Positions 47,307-58,973 of a stretch of DNA of 64,000 nucleotides are shown piece by piece. The notes beneath the pieces were generated by a model. The model was not told the DNA's origin and searched no databases. It saw nothing but the letters and a program-made list of their open reading frames with translations. The first letter of the stretch is position 1. Each line of letters opens with the position of its first letter. Source of the DNA: Anisodus tanguticus (Eukaryota; Streptophyta; Magnoliopsida; Solanales; Solanaceae); assembly GCA_034509755.1 (NCBI GenBank), contig CM067541.1:25488501-25552500 (forward strand). The letters are read 5' to 3'. A program made the translations under genes and the position numbers.

Positions 47307-47933
47307 ATCCACTCTAGAAAGAGATTTTGGCGCACTCATATGGTGCATTTTCCAGCAATCTTTCAGCTGACCGATGTTGCATCTGGATAGGTAGCTTCTG
47401 CTTTGAACCTTCCATAGTTGAATACCATCAGACTTACTTATTGCGCGGTTAACGTGATATATTGAATCGTCAGTGTTTAGTGTAAGTCAAGTCAACGGTA
47501 CCAACACAACAACTTTCCTTACTCTGTTCTTAGTAATATTTTGTCCGTTGTGGCCATGGACACTTCTTGGATTCTTAAGTGCGTTCATTTTAGGCGGAAT
47601 TTCCTCGCACTTAAATAGGTGGTCTCCTACAAGGTATCATGTTATACCCCATTTTACAAGTGATAGGAACCATTAAAAGTTTCCCCAAACCTAACCTCAA
47701 CCGGTGAGGATCATTAAAGGTTTTGGAAACTTAACCTTTACCCACACTGCAGATAGCACATATAGTCTATCGTGGGAACAACTTTGGATTTGGTGTTTCT
47801 TTACATAATCACTATCTGAAGTGCTCATACTTCCACCGAAGTGCTCAACTGAACCTTTACAGCTTAGTTTTCCCATTTAACCTAATTTCTGGGATCTCCA
47901 GTCAGTAAGGTTGGGTTACCACCGGATTGGTCC

Positions 47934-48530
47934 TTATACATTGGGTTTTAAGCTTATTCCCCTAGACAGGCAGAACATCTGATCTTTGGGAAAGCCCTTT
48001 GTCAGTGGGTCCACTATGTTATCCTTTGATTTTATGTAATCAATGGATATTATACCCGTGGTGATCAGCTGCCTAACGGTCTTATGCCTCCATCTAATAT
48101 GACGAGACTTGCCATTGTACATAGAACTTCGTGCCCTTCCTAGAGCCGACTGACTGTCGCAATGGATTATTACAGAAGGTACGGGTTTGTCCCAACAGGG
48201 GACATCCTCTAAGAAGTCGTGAAGTCACTCAGCTTCTTCTCCTGCTTTGTCTAAAGCGATAAACTATGATTCCATCGTGGATCGGGTGATGCAAGTTTGC
48301 TTAGAGGATTTTCAAGACACAGCCCCACCACCAATTGTAAATATATACCCACTGGTGGACATGGTGTTCTCTATATCAGATATCCAATTTGCATCATTGT
48401 ACCCCTCTAGTACAGATGGATATCTCAAATAATGCAACCCATAAGTTAGCGTGTATTTCAAGTAACGTAGTACCCGATTCAACGCATTTCAATGATCATT
48501 ACTCGAATTATGGGTAAACCTAGCCAACTT
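47934..48530 (-). pseudogene. RNase H of the X/Y junction region
   Basis: RNase H of family F: SRHIRWRHKTVRQLITTGIIS and KDNIVDPLTKGFPKDQ near the C-terminus, YPSSTDGYLK-complementary sequence near 48420. At least two breaks lie near 48125 and 48240. By homology the part left of about 48178 completes the RNase H that is cut at 58974, so X may change into Y inside this domain. Confidence 0.8.
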
Positions 48531-48644
48531 GTTGACTGCATAAGCATTATCAGGTCGGGTGCAGTTTGTTATGTACATCAAACTCCCAATCACCTGCGCA
48601 TATTGCTCCTGGCATACGGGTGCACCACGATTTTTATCAATCTT

Positions 48645-49370
48645 TTAATTTCTATCCAATGGTGACTTCATAGGCGAACTGTCAAATATCTCAATCTTTC
48701 TCAACACATCCTTGATGTAATGAGACTGAGATAAGACCAGTCTGTCAGACGTCTTAGAGATCTTTATCCATAAGATGACATCTGCGATATCCATATCCTT
48801 CATGTGGAAGCATTGTTTCAACATGTTCCTAGTCTCTAGGATCAAGCTAGGACTGCTCCATGTGATCAACATGTCATCTACGTACATTCATATCATGACG
48901 AACGAGTCAGAGTTACATTTCGTGTAGACATATTTTTCACACTCATTAATGGAGAAACCCTTCGATAGTAGAGTACTATCAAATTTTTCATGCCATTACT
49001 TCGGGGCCTGTTTCTGACCGTATAGAGATTTGACAAGTCGACAGACTTTCTTCTCTTGCCCTGGAATGACATATCCCTCGGGTTGTTCCATATAAATTTC
49101 TTCTTCTAAATCACCATTTAAAAAGGCTGTCTTGACATCCATTTGATGTATCTCAAGGTCACGCAACGCTGAGATCACAATGAATACTCGTATGGATGTC
49201 ATCCTACACACTGAGGAGTACGTGTCAAAATAGTCAAGGCCTTCCTTCTGCCAATAGCCCTTGACTACCAACATGGCCTTGTACTTATCTATAGACCCAT
49301 CTGCTTTATAATTCCGTTTGAGTATCCATTTACAACCCACCGGTTTATTTCCCAGAGGTAGATCAACCAA
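48645..49370 (-). pseudogene. Reverse transcriptase of Y
   Basis: NKPVGCKWILKRNYKADGSI, then HQMDVKTAFLNGDLEEEIYM, stop at about 48996, then the catalytic box MYVDDMLI near 48880 immediately preceded by TGA. A further TAA follows SPLDRN near 48645. Both the TGA beside YVDD and the TAA are also present at the same places in X (about 59684 and 59434). Confidence 0.87.
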
Positions 49371-49399
49371 CTCTCAAGTATGGTTATGCAGGATGAAGT

Positions 49400-50357
49400 C
49401 TATTTCACTCTCAATAGCTTCTTTCTAGAGTGGTGCCTCTGGAGTTGACAATGCTTTAACAATTGTCCTTGGTTCGTTATCAACCATATAAGCTTCAAAG
49501 TCAGGACCAAAGGATGTATCCTTCCTGGCCCTTTTACTTCGCCTCGGTTCCATCTCTGGATTCTCCAAGTTCTGAGAATCCGGAACACTAGATTCCAGAT
49601 ATTCAGCCACTTCGAAGTCCACTAGATCTGAACCATCTAGATCCGGACAGTCAACGACTCCTAGTTCCTAAGAGCTTTGTTCATAACTTTATTTGCGAGA
49701 GATTATGTCTTTTTCCTTTCTAGGAAAAGTATCCTCAAAGAATTGAGCATTCCTTGATTCCATGATTGTACCCCCGTGGATATCTGGAATATCTGACTTA
49801 TGCACTAAGAAGCGATAAGCACTACTATTATTTGCATATCCGATGAAAATGCAATCAACAGTCTTAGGCCCAATCTTGACCTGCTTTGGCTTGGGTACTT
49901 AAACCTTTGTCAAACAACCCTACACCATAAAATATTTATAGGTGAGTTTCATTCCCTTCCATAATTCATATGGAGTTTTGTCCTTACCCTTATGTAGGAC
50001 TCTGTTAAGAATCATATTAGCGGTAAGGACGACTTCTCCCCACATGTTTTGGGGAAGACCGGAATTGATGAGCAAGACGTTCATCATTTCCTTCAATGTG
50101 CGGTTCTTGCGTTCAACAACACCATTCGACTAATGTGAGTATGGAGCCATCATTTGATGAACAATGCCCGATTCGGCACAATATTCCTCAAATGGCGCTA
50201 CATATTCTCCCCCTCTATCGCTACGAATGGATTTAATCTGCATGCTTAGTTGGTTTTTAACTTCTACTTTGTAGCGTCGGAACGCTTCAAAGGCTTCATC
50301 TTTACTTTTCAACAAGTAAAGGTAACAATACCTTGTGCTATCATCAATGAATGTCAA
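49400..50357 (-). pseudogene. Integrase fragment of Y
   Basis: From FIDDSTRYCYLYLLKSKDEA and IRSDRGGEYVAPFEEYC through MNVLLINSGLPQNMWGE and the IFIGYANNSS region, down to an acidic linker (EPRTIVKALSTPEAPL). There is a stop in place of the Gln/Ser after APYSH (near 50130) and further breaks near 49900 and 49660. Confidence 0.8.
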
Positions 50358-51073
50358 AGGTCATCTCGTTTGTCTTGAGTTTTAAGTAACTCATAAACTC
50401 ATTCCACGAAGGAGGTAACTTTTCAATCAGTGATACAACAAAAAACTGTTCATTTGGTTTCATACCTTCCAAATCTAGGTGATGTAGACTCATTTGGAAT
50501 TCCTGGACTTGGGACATCACAGTTTTGCTATCCACTATTTGAAATTTCAGGAATTTTCTAAAGATGAATTTCTTAGTACCAGCATGTTGTGCGTTGTACT
50601 TCTTCTGCAGCTTTTCCCATAACTCTTTGGTGGTGCCTACGGCGCAATACACCGTGTAGAGTGGGTCTGACAGACAGTTCAGAATATAGCTCTTACAAAT
50701 GAAGTCACTATGACTCCAAGCATCAAGAACCATATTCATGCCATTGACGACATGGATACCTTGTCCCCCCTCCAGCCCTTTCATTAAGCTGAGGGTTCAC
50801 TTCATCTCTAGCTTGTGGAGGATCTTCTGTTAGGAAATGAGTCATTCCCATAACAGTCAGATAAAACAACATCTTCTGCTGCCATCTCTTGATGTTGGAG
50901 CCCATAAACCTCTCTGGGTGTTCATTATGGAAACCGAATGGTGGAGGAACATTAACGTTCCCTTGAGCAACTGGAAAGGCATTGTGTATTCCTTGAGCAG
51001 TGGGGAAGGCAGAAGAGTTGCCTTGAGTAGCAGCAGCAGTAGAATCAGAAGCGAGTTGTTCTCTTCCAGTCAT
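50344..51073 (-). pseudogene. Gag of Y
   Basis: ATG 51073 (MTGREQLASDSTAAATQGNS) opens a Gag with a repeated QGN..FP module, ERFMGSNIKRWQQKMLFYL, one frame change near 50760, then YNAQHAGTKKFIFRKFLKFQ and PPSWNEFMSYLKLKTNEMTF. It is fused there to integrase, so the zinc-knuckle half is missing. Confidence 0.85.
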
Positions 51074-51091
51074 CTTTCTAAGCACTTACAA

Positions 51092-51108
51092 CAATCTTGT
51101 CTTAAAAT
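51092..51108 (-). other. Self-complementary primer-site region of Y
   Basis: The element sense strand reads ATTTTAAGACAAGATTG directly after the LTR. It pairs with AATCTTATCTTAAA of its own LTR (51253-51267) with one mismatch, and perfectly with the version in the X LTRs. Confidence 0.65.
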
Positions 51109-52034
51109 TGTAGGCTACAACAATTGCACGAAATGGGAAGTAAGTAAATATTACAAATTGCTAGAAAGGATAAACTAAAGATTACAACAAATTGGAATCA
51201 AGAACAATACAAACTCCTTGTGATTTACTAAGTCGAGTGATGACACTCTGTCTTTAAGATAAGATTGCCCCATATATATCATTTTATGTAGTCGGGCAAT
51301 AGTCTCCCAAGATAAAACAACAACTTAGCAAATGAGCAAAGGAAACTCAAGTGTTACTCTTCAAGAACTTTGAATATAGTAAACTTGCTAGAGAGGAAGA
51401 AGAAGATTTCAGAAAATTCTGTAAGTGTTTCTTAGTGTTGAACAATTGAGCCAAAGGCCTCAATTTATAGTGTAATGAGATGGCCCCTCAACTAGCCAAC
51501 TAATGGCCTTCAATAGCCATCTAATGACACTTATTGAGGGGTTACATTTAGCCAAATAATGGTTGAATTCATGTACCAAATAATGGAGATTCAATGCTCC
51601 AAAACCAGCCCAAAAGTCAAAACTTTCCATCTTCCTGTCGCAGCATGCCTCCGAAGCGTCGCGGCTCTGCGAATTAGCGCTGCGACTCCAGTGGCTGAAC
51701 ACCCAATTAGCGCCGCGGTGCTCTAGCGCCTCGGCTCCGACGGGGCTGCGCCGCGGCTCCGCGGCGATTTCCGACTCGTGTCATCTTACACTTCGTACAC
51801 TTCTTCCTTCATTTACCAACGTGGGAACACTTGTCATTTGGCTTATAACCGTCCATCATTATATGTCTCAAACCTCTCATTTACGTACCAATATCTCTTT
51901 CACTAATGAAATTTATGATACTTGGCACTACGTGTGCACGTGTGTGGAAATGACGTTTCCGACGTGCGGAGCCCCAATTGTTCGAGTCATAAGTAATGGG
52001 ATAAACTTAATTCCACATTAGTAAATTTTCAACA
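51109..52034 (-). repeat. 5' LTR of Y (926 bp)
   Basis: It begins TGTAGGCTACAACAATTG and ends AAATTTTCAACA on the + strand. Element-sense TATAAAT is at 51463-51469. A GC-rich patch (GCGCCGCGGCTCCGCGGCG) is at about 51745. More diverged from the X LTRs than those are from each other. Confidence 0.9.
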
Positions 52035-52815
52035 TACTTGAGAGTCTGCTCATTATTGCTTTTGTATGTTCTTTTAAAACCTTTTGCTTACAGAATCAAT
52101 AAGACTATTAACTGAGAAGACGAAAGAAATGGTTAAGAACAAAATTAATATCGACATGAGTTTCTTGCATTGTCATTGTAAAGAATGGATTTTGGCCTAA
52201 CTCAACCCCAAAAGCTAGTTTGTAGGGTGAGGATTGTTCAAATCCATATAAGAAGTCCATATTCACATTACATATCCGAGGTGAGACTCTTAACTGTCAT
52301 TGCCTTACTTTTAAGGCTAAAGCCGTAAAGAAGCAAAATATGTGATCTTTTCAATAGAAAGCTACAGCCTTTGAATGTTTATTTATCATTAAGCTCTATC
52401 ACTGCTTGACTTGAGAATAACGCAAGAGTGCTTCATTAAAAAGCAATTTTCTAGTGTAGGTGTCACGCATTAGAGCACTCTTGGTCTCTCTGTTGATGAA
52501 GGCAATAGGGCTTCTCACCAGCAGAGCTTAGACGCACTTTAAGAAGATCGGTGGGCTGTTTTTATATAATGCTTGTTTTATCTATCTTTTGCTATTTGAG
52601 GACACTTTTGTCTTTTTGTTCTTCACTGATAAATTGTTATCTTAAAATAAGAGAAGAAGTCCAATGCATGCGATAATTCTTAGTTTTTTTTTGAAACTTT
52701 TACATGATAATATATGCATGTCTTGCATAACCAGCTAGTTGCGGGCCATCCACGTCAAACTGAAATAACCTTGTATACTTGTATCTTTAGTAACACACTG
52801 AAGAAGAGTTCTTAC
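52035..52815. other. Host sequence downstream of the myosin fragment, no further exon found
   Basis: This lies between the Y LTR and the last recognisable myosin exon. I looked for the myosin C-terminal exon (Ser/Asp-rich with a terminal Ser-Met) on the minus strand and did not find it. Confidence 0.5.
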
Positions 52816-54200
52816 CTCTGGAGATAAACCATGGGCTCCCAAAACATAGTTCCAATGCGATATATTTGTGCAATGCTCAACATCTAAGAGAAAAGGGGAA
52901 AAAAGCAACAGGATAGAGTTCAGATTTCGGTTCTGAGTTCTAATCATAGCTAGAATCCTCTTATTAAGAAAATATACTTATATTCCTCCGTGACTTAATT
53001 CTAACATCATTGTCACTTAGCTTTTTAGTGATCTTGAAATGAAAACAGAGTTCTTTTTCTTTTTGATTAGTCAAAAGAAGAAGTAGTTAGGAAGGAAGTT
53101 ATGGGGAATTTGAATTTTTTAGCACAGAGCTTAATTACCGGGCAGAGGTCACTCGTGATCTCATCCAATGCCTTTTGAAATTTTTGATGCAATACCTGTG
53201 AGGTTGAGGCATGATAAGTCTAAAAGATAAAGTACTGAGCTATGAGGTAATCTGCTTATGGAGTGATAGTGTGGACGATAGCTTACCAGAAATCCTACAG
53301 CTTGCCTTATGTGTTGAAGCTCATCCCATGAAGATCCAGCATACTGTTTCATGAGGACGAATTAAAATGTTAGTATTTTTTTTAATGTCAGGTTATTACT
53401 CCGAACTACTTTTGTTTACCTGCTCTATTACTTTGGAACACCAACTTTCCAGTTCTTGCAGACCTGCCTTCAGATATTCCCCATTGCTAAATGAGCAGCA
53501 TTCACGGCGAAGCAACAAGCTGCAAAGTTTTCATATAAATGACATTAGGATTAAGCATATTTAAGTTACTTCTAAAGTGAAAGACAGTTAATTGGAATAA
53601 AAGCTGAATACCTGTTGAAAAGCTGGACATTTATGTACGACAACACCTGACTGAGTATTTTCCTTGTAATGATGGAAGGGACCTGAAAACGTAGATGCCA
53701 CTCATGAAAACTGGAGAGCTTCTCCAGACATAAAATTAAGGAAAGCTGACAACACGATGTTGCTTCACTCACATTATTTTCTGAGAGTATGGTCAATGTA
53801 CTGCCAAGGCTATTCACAATGTTTTGCCAGTGTACGCTAGATGTCTGTTGTTTAGCAATGATGTTTGAATGTATGCTTCTAGATGACCCTTTTAGAGATC
53901 TTATCCTTGCAGATCTTGGTGCCTGTCAATTTAGTACCTTGAGACTGTTGCAAAATTATAGACAAGGGATTATAGCATTTAAAATGGTGCTTACATGTAT
54001 GCATTGGTTAAGAAATGGACTTATTTCTTTCTTTAAGTTGTCGCGGATCATTCCATATATTTTCTCAACGCAAGCAGTTAGGTGTTGCTTAAACAGTAGT
54101 GCTGGGTATTTAGCTTCAATCCTTGTTCGGATATTTGGGCTTCCCTCAATTCTGTTGTATCCACTGGAAATTGCCATGCTTAATGAAGTTTAGCGAAAAC
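52816..54200 (-). pseudogene. Myosin XI tail (DIL domain) gene fragment with introns
   Basis: Seven minus-strand exons with GT-AG borders encode the globular tail of a class XI plant myosin, an actin motor whose tail binds cargo: 54200-53995 (IEAKYPALLFKQHLTACVEK), 53922-53773 (HWQNIVNSLGSTLTILSENN), 53682-53612 (YINVQLFN), 53519-53419 (LLLRRECCSFSNGEYLKAG), 53343-53287 (YAGSSWDELQHIRQAVGF), 53195-53139 (VLHQKFQKALDEITSDLC) and 52883-52816 (SIAQIYRIGTMFW). Lesions: TAA in frame at 54190, one extra base near 53461, and a short deletion with frame change near 52830. Motor, IQ and coiled-coil exons are absent; element J starts 70 bp upstream. Confidence 0.88.
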
Positions 54201-54695
54201 CCTGTTGTTGACCCTTGAAATGTCAATGTTCTGTGTCTATACATGGCCAAAAGCTTATAGCATGATATTTGTTGGAAATTTAATAATATGGGATTGAGTT
54301 TATTCCATCTTTAATGACTTAAACACGTGGGCCCTGCATGTCGGAAACATCGTTTCTCCGCACATGCCTAATCTACTAAGTAAGTAGATGATGTTAGTGA
54401 CAAGTATCGTCAAATTTCGTTAAGAAATGAAAGATATATTGGTTTACAAAGTAAGGTATTTGAGACATGAAAAGATGGAGTGTTTTTGGCAAAAAATGAC
54501 AAATCTCCCTCATTGGTAGAAGATGGACAATTTATGCAATATATAAACTCTAAGTTTGAGTAAGAGTTTGGGACCCCAAGGGGTAATCATGTGTTTAGAA
54601 GGTAGAGGACCTAGGTGAGCTTGGGTTCAGGGCTAAGCCCCACACGTGCCCTGTCGCTCGTTCGGTCTCGGTCACGGGTCACGGGTCATGGGCTG

Positions 54696-54985
54696 TGTAA
54701 TATCCCATAATTTTGGACCATGGTTTGAATCGCAAGACATATGTGAAATTGCTAGACGTATGTACATAGACTCGAGCTTTGGGGAATTTATGTCATTTTC
54801 ATGTATGCCAATAAAGAGCTTAATATATAAAAGTATGTGGTCCTGAATTAATTTAGGGCCTATCGGCTAATTGACGACAGTAATTAGCTAATCGACAACA
54901 ATGACTGGCTACTCGATAACGCTGATCGGCTAATTAGTCAATTATGGATGAGACAACTTATTTGGCTAAAGGCTTATTACACGTG

Positions 54986-55041
<56 letters not shown>

Positions 55042-56575
55042 ACAAAGTGATTTATCTTAAAGGGTAATGGATGTAATTAATGAGGGAGTTGTGGGTTTGG
55101 TTAGGTGACTAGTATTGATGTTAGGTGATGACATGTGTAAAGGTGGGGTCATTATCTGGTGCTTGGGATTTAGTGGAGTGGAACCTCAACTAATATATTC
55201 ATCAAACCTCAAACAATGCATGCAACATTTAGCAAATGTTTTCTTATGTTCATGAGAATTAGAGCTAAGTTAGAGCACCATTTTCATTAAATTTCACCCA
55301 TAGCACAAATGTATATGCAGCAGCGGTTTGTCCTATTTTTAAGCTGGGATTCGAGATTAAGTTTTAAAGAGAGATTGACCCGTCATAGTTGTTTCCAAAA
55401 TCTTAAATCAAAGTATGTTAAGGCAAATTATTTCTTTCTTTTGGCATGTTCCATGTAATGAAACGTAACCGTAATATTATTTCATAAATTATTCTACTCT
55501 TAGTAGTTAAGAATGTGCATGTTATTGATTCCTATGTTGAAAGCATACCTAAATATGTTCCTAAATCCTTATTGAGGTATCCGGAAAAGATGTTGTTATT
55601 CCCAATGTTAGTCGAAGGTACATGTTAATATTTTCAATGTTAGCCGAAGGTACAAGGATATTATGTCATCCGATAAGTTCAGAATGTTTCATTGTCATTC
55701 ATGCATTTTCATTTGCATTATATTCATGTATTATCCTGGACCCACATGTGTTATATACACTACTATATGGTATCAATATATATATGTAGGGGATGGAGAA
55801 AAGGGAATGGCGTTATGTACGCGTTACCACCTCCAGCTGGTACAAATATCACAAAAAAAGGAAGATGCCCACAGAGACCAATATGATATGATGCCCACAG
55901 AGGCCGAAATGAAATGATGCCTACAGAGGTTGTTATGGAAAGGAGGATGCCCTTGTGTGGAAAATATATATATGTATACCGCATTTGCATTGTGCATGAC
56001 ATTTAGGCATATTATGGCCCTCAGGGGCATTCACTGTTGTCAGCCGTTACTATCGGCTAGTTCTGTCAGCTGTTGTTGTTGGCTATTTCGGTTAGCAGTT
56101 ACTATTTTAGTTTATTCTTGTATCTCTGTTATGCTGTTCATGCCTGACATACTCAGTACATCAGTCGTACTGATGACCCTTTTGTCGGGGGACGCTGTGT
56201 TTCATGCCCATAGGCTCAGGTAAAACGGGGTGATGTTTCGTGCTAGGAGGTTGCTGGTTCAGCTGATGTTGGAGCACTCTACTTGTTTCAGAGTTGCAGT
56301 ATGGTCGTGGTATCATATTTTGCAAATGCATATGGGTATGGTGTGGCCTTGTCCTGTCCTTGTGATGTCATGTACTCTTTAGAGGCTTGCAGACAGTTGT
56401 CCTGTGTATAGTAGTTGTGTATGGCCCTATCGGCTGTGATGTATGTGTCAGCCGGATATTTTGTAACGGCCCTTGTGGCCATAATGGATTACGGTTAGCT
56501 GATAAATATGTGAAGAGTGGTGCCTGGAAAGTAGGGTCCGAGTGCCCGTCATAGCCCTCGGTTTGGGTCGTGACA
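54696..56575 (+). repeat. Solo gypsy-type LTR inside the J LTR (1880 bp, TSD ggctg)
   Basis: It begins TGTAATATCCCATAATTTTG and ends GGTTTGGGTCGTGACA. This TG...CA pattern with terminal GGGTCGTGACA is, as I recall, typical of Solanaceae Ty3/gypsy LTRs. The 5-bp ggctg flanks it (54691-54695 and 56576-56580). No internal coding region remains. Inside are a TA microsatellite and near-repeats of GATGCCCACAGAGGCC (55865-55930). Strand is assumed from end similarity. Confidence 0.85.
54989..55039. repeat. (TA)n microsatellite
   Basis: About 25 uninterrupted TA units within the solo gypsy LTR; a likely length-variable site. Confidence 0.95.
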
Positions 56576-56780
56576 GGCTGTCGGGGCCTTTCTTTTTTAT
56601 AAAATCAACTATATTTGCTTTATATAGTTGGTAGTTGTTGTTGTATCTTGGGAGACTATTGTCCATCACCGCAAAAACATCTATACGGGGCGATTTTGTC
56701 TTAAAGACAGAGAATCATCTCTCGACTCAGCAAATCATTTGTTTTGTTTAGCCTTTCGAGTACACCAACTTTTACCTACA

Positions 56781-56797
56781 ATTTTAAGATAAAATTT
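56781..56797 (+). other. Self-complementary primer-site region of J
   Basis: ATTTTAAGATAAAATTT directly follows the LTR. Positions 56783-56795 pair with ATTTTGTCTTAAA at 56693-56705 in the LTR through 12 Watson-Crick pairs and one G-U. Both sides differ from those in X and Y, yet pairing is kept. Confidence 0.65.
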
Positions 56798-56814
56798 TAC
56801 TGAGTGTTTAAAAT

Positions 56815-57558
56815 ATGTCTGTCAACAGTTTTGTTTCCAGTTCTCGTTCTAATTCTGGGTTTGGCTATGTTTCTGCCAACTGTTCTGTTGACAGTTATGT
56901 TAACAATTCTATTGGTAGTTCTTGTTCTACTTTTGTCAATAGTTTTGTTTCTGTTTCTGCTGTTGTTGTTCAAGGCATAGTTGTTTGTTATGTTGTTGCT
57001 GATCAAGGCACTGCCTCTGGCACTGCTCAAGAAAGTGATGTTGTCCCTACTCCTGACAGTTTTCAAAGCAAACGCCCAGATAAGGTTCTGGATAACAATT
57101 ACAACAAGAGAATGAAACTAAAGATGTTATATCTTACTGCGTTGAGCCTGTCACGATTTCAGACAGAAGATCCTCCTTCTGCTAGGGATGTAATGGACAC
57201 TCAGTCTAACACAACGACTGAAGTGGACCAGAATATTCAGGTCACAAATGACCTGAAGGCCAAGAATAAACGCAAGGTAGAGGCTAACGTTGTACAAGAC
57301 GAGGGTAATCCTCCAGATCTTGATAATAAGATTGTGGATTTCTTGGCAGTGGTGCTGGAGGTAAATCTGGTGGAGAACCCAAGGCAATGGTGGATAGACA
57401 CGGGTACAATACGTCACTTCTGCTCTGACAAAAATGCATTCTCCTCTTACGCCCCAGTCACGGGCAAGAAGTTGTTCATGGGCAACGACGCCACCTCTAA
57501 AATGCAAGGGGTTGGAAAGGTTGTCCTAAAAATGACAACATGCAAAAAGATAAAGTGA
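56815..57558 (+). pseudogene. Gag-protease of J with internal gag deletion
   Basis: ATG 56815 opens 247 codons: a Ser/Val/Asn-rich N-terminus, a short piece of the gag core (MKLKMLYLTALSLSRFQTED), then a jump to KAKNKRKVEANVVQDEG, omitting most of the core and the zinc knuckle. It continues in frame into protease with WWIDTGTIRHFCSDKNAF, where Ala of DTGA is Thr, and closes with a stop at 57558. Confidence 0.82.
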
Positions 57559-58973
57559 TGCACGTCCCTGACATCCGCAAAAACTTGGTTTCAGGGCCAC
57601 TATTGGTCAAGGCTGATTTTAGACTAGTTTTTGAGTCCAACAAGTTTGTAATAACTAAGAATGGTAATTTTGTAGGAAGGGGCTTCGCATGTGACGGCCT
57701 CTTCAAAATGAATATTATGTCTGTAATCTGTTCATCTAATGAAATAAAGCCTTCTACCTACTTGCTTGAGTCTTCTAATTCATGGCATCATAGATTAGGA
57801 CACGTTAACTATAAATACATTCAAAAGTTAGTAAATTTGGAATTGTTGCCTTCCTTCTACATAAACCCTCAACACAAATGTGAGGTGTGCATAGAAGCAA
57901 AATTAACCAAAGCGTCTTTCCATTCAGTCGAAAGAAACACCGCTCCTCTAGAACTTAATCACACCGACATATGTGATTTAAAGTTTGTGCAAACTAGAAG
58001 GGAAAACAAGTACTTTGTGACTTTCATTGATGACAATACAAGGTATTGTTATGTTTACTTGTTAAAAAGTAAAGATGAAGCGTTTGAAGCATTTAAACGT
58101 TACAAAGCCGAGTTAAAAATCAATTAAACCTACGGATCAAGGCAATTCGTAGTGATAGAGGGGGAGAATACGTAGCACCGTTTGAAGAATATTGTGCTAA
58201 ATTCGACATTGTTTATCAAACGACCGCTCCTTACTCGCCTCAGTCTAACGATGTTGCCGAGCGCAAAAACCGTACGTTAAAGGAAATGATGAATGTTTTA
58301 CTTATCAATTCCAGTTTAGCCCAAAACTTGTGGGGCGAAGAGATTCTTACCTCTAACACAATTCTCAATAGAGTTCCGCATAAGCGTAAGGATAAAACTC
58401 CATATGAAGCATGGAAAGGAAAGAAACTCACTTACAAATATTTGAAAGTGTGGGGCTGTTTGGCAAAGGTCGAAGTACAAGACTGAAGATTGCATATTCA
58501 TCGGATATGCAAATAATAGTAGTGATTATCGCTTCTTAGTGTATAAGTTGGAGATACCTGATATCCACGAGGGTACGATCATGGAATCAATGAATGTTGA
58601 ATTCTTTGAACAAATCTTTCCTAGAAAGGAAAAAGAAATAATTTCGCGCAAATGAAGTTATGAACAAAGTGCTCAAAATTAACAAGACCCAGGAGTTTCT
58701 AATTATCCGGAACTAGACGTTCCATATCTACAGGACTTAAAAGTTACTGACTATCCGGAACTTAATGTTCCAAACCTACAGAACTTAGGGGTTCCAGAGG
58801 TTGAACCAAGACGGAGCAAAAGGGCCAAAAATGACAAAACCTTTGGTCCAGACTTTCTAACCTATATGGTTGAAAATGAACCGAGGACAATTAAGGAAGC
58901 ATTGTCAACTCCAGAAGCACAGCTTTGGAAAGAATCTATAGAAAGAGAAATAGATTCCATCATACAGAAGGTA
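57540..58973 (+). pseudogene. Integrase and linker of J
   Basis: MHVPDIRKNLVSGPLLVKAD, pre-integrase WHHRLGHVNYKYIQKLV, integrase LELNHTDICDLKFVQTRR and FVTFIDDNTRYCYVYL to a stop at 58125; frame change; IRSDRGGEYVAPFEEYCAKF and MNVLLINSSLAQNLWGEEIL to a stop at 58486. The linker holds two imperfect repeats of YPEL-V-LQ-L (about 58700-58800). It ends at EIDSIIQ beside the inverted junction. Confidence 0.85.

Larger units (their letters stand above)
48179..52034 (-). mobile_element. Copia copy Y (family F), 5' LTR at 51109-52034
   Basis: Minus-strand copy with 5' LTR, gag, a fragment of integrase, RT and part of RNase H. Protease, pre-integrase and the zinc knuckle are deleted: integrase MTFIDDSTRYCYLY is fused to the gag part ending KTNEMTF near 50357. 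Its 3' LTR is not separately visible. The right flank (tactt) does not match caggg, so Y is not the simple partner of the 46412 LTR. The left boundary is inferred. Confidence 0.65.
54270..56780 (+). repeat. 5' LTR of J (626 bp without its insertion)
   Basis: It begins TGTTGGAAATTTAATAATAT and ends TTTTACCTACA. It shares with G and the solo LTR the block GGGACCCCAAGGGGTAATCATG. It is interrupted at 54696-56575. The segment GATTTTGTCTTAAAG is at 56692-56706. Confidence 0.88.
54270..58973 (+). mobile_element. Copia copy J (family F, plus strand), 3' truncated
   Basis: 5' LTR (54270-54695 plus 56581-56780, split by a gypsy-type solo LTR), gag lacking its core, protease, integrase and the linker before RT. 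It then ends abruptly near 58973, where an inverted family F segment (X) begins. It has no RT, RNase H or 3' LTR. It is oriented opposite to X, Y and G, so the 5' LTRs of Y and J face the myosin fragment from both sides. Confidence 0.85.

Noticed and set aside
53789..54193. 134-codon plus-strand frame between the Y and J LTRs
   Set aside because: It is antisense to myosin XI exons and introns, which have correct splice borders and known peptides on the minus strand.
55763..56223. Several short frames on both strands in 55.6-56.2 kb
   Set aside because: They lie inside the solo gypsy LTR, which is non-coding, and have no domain.
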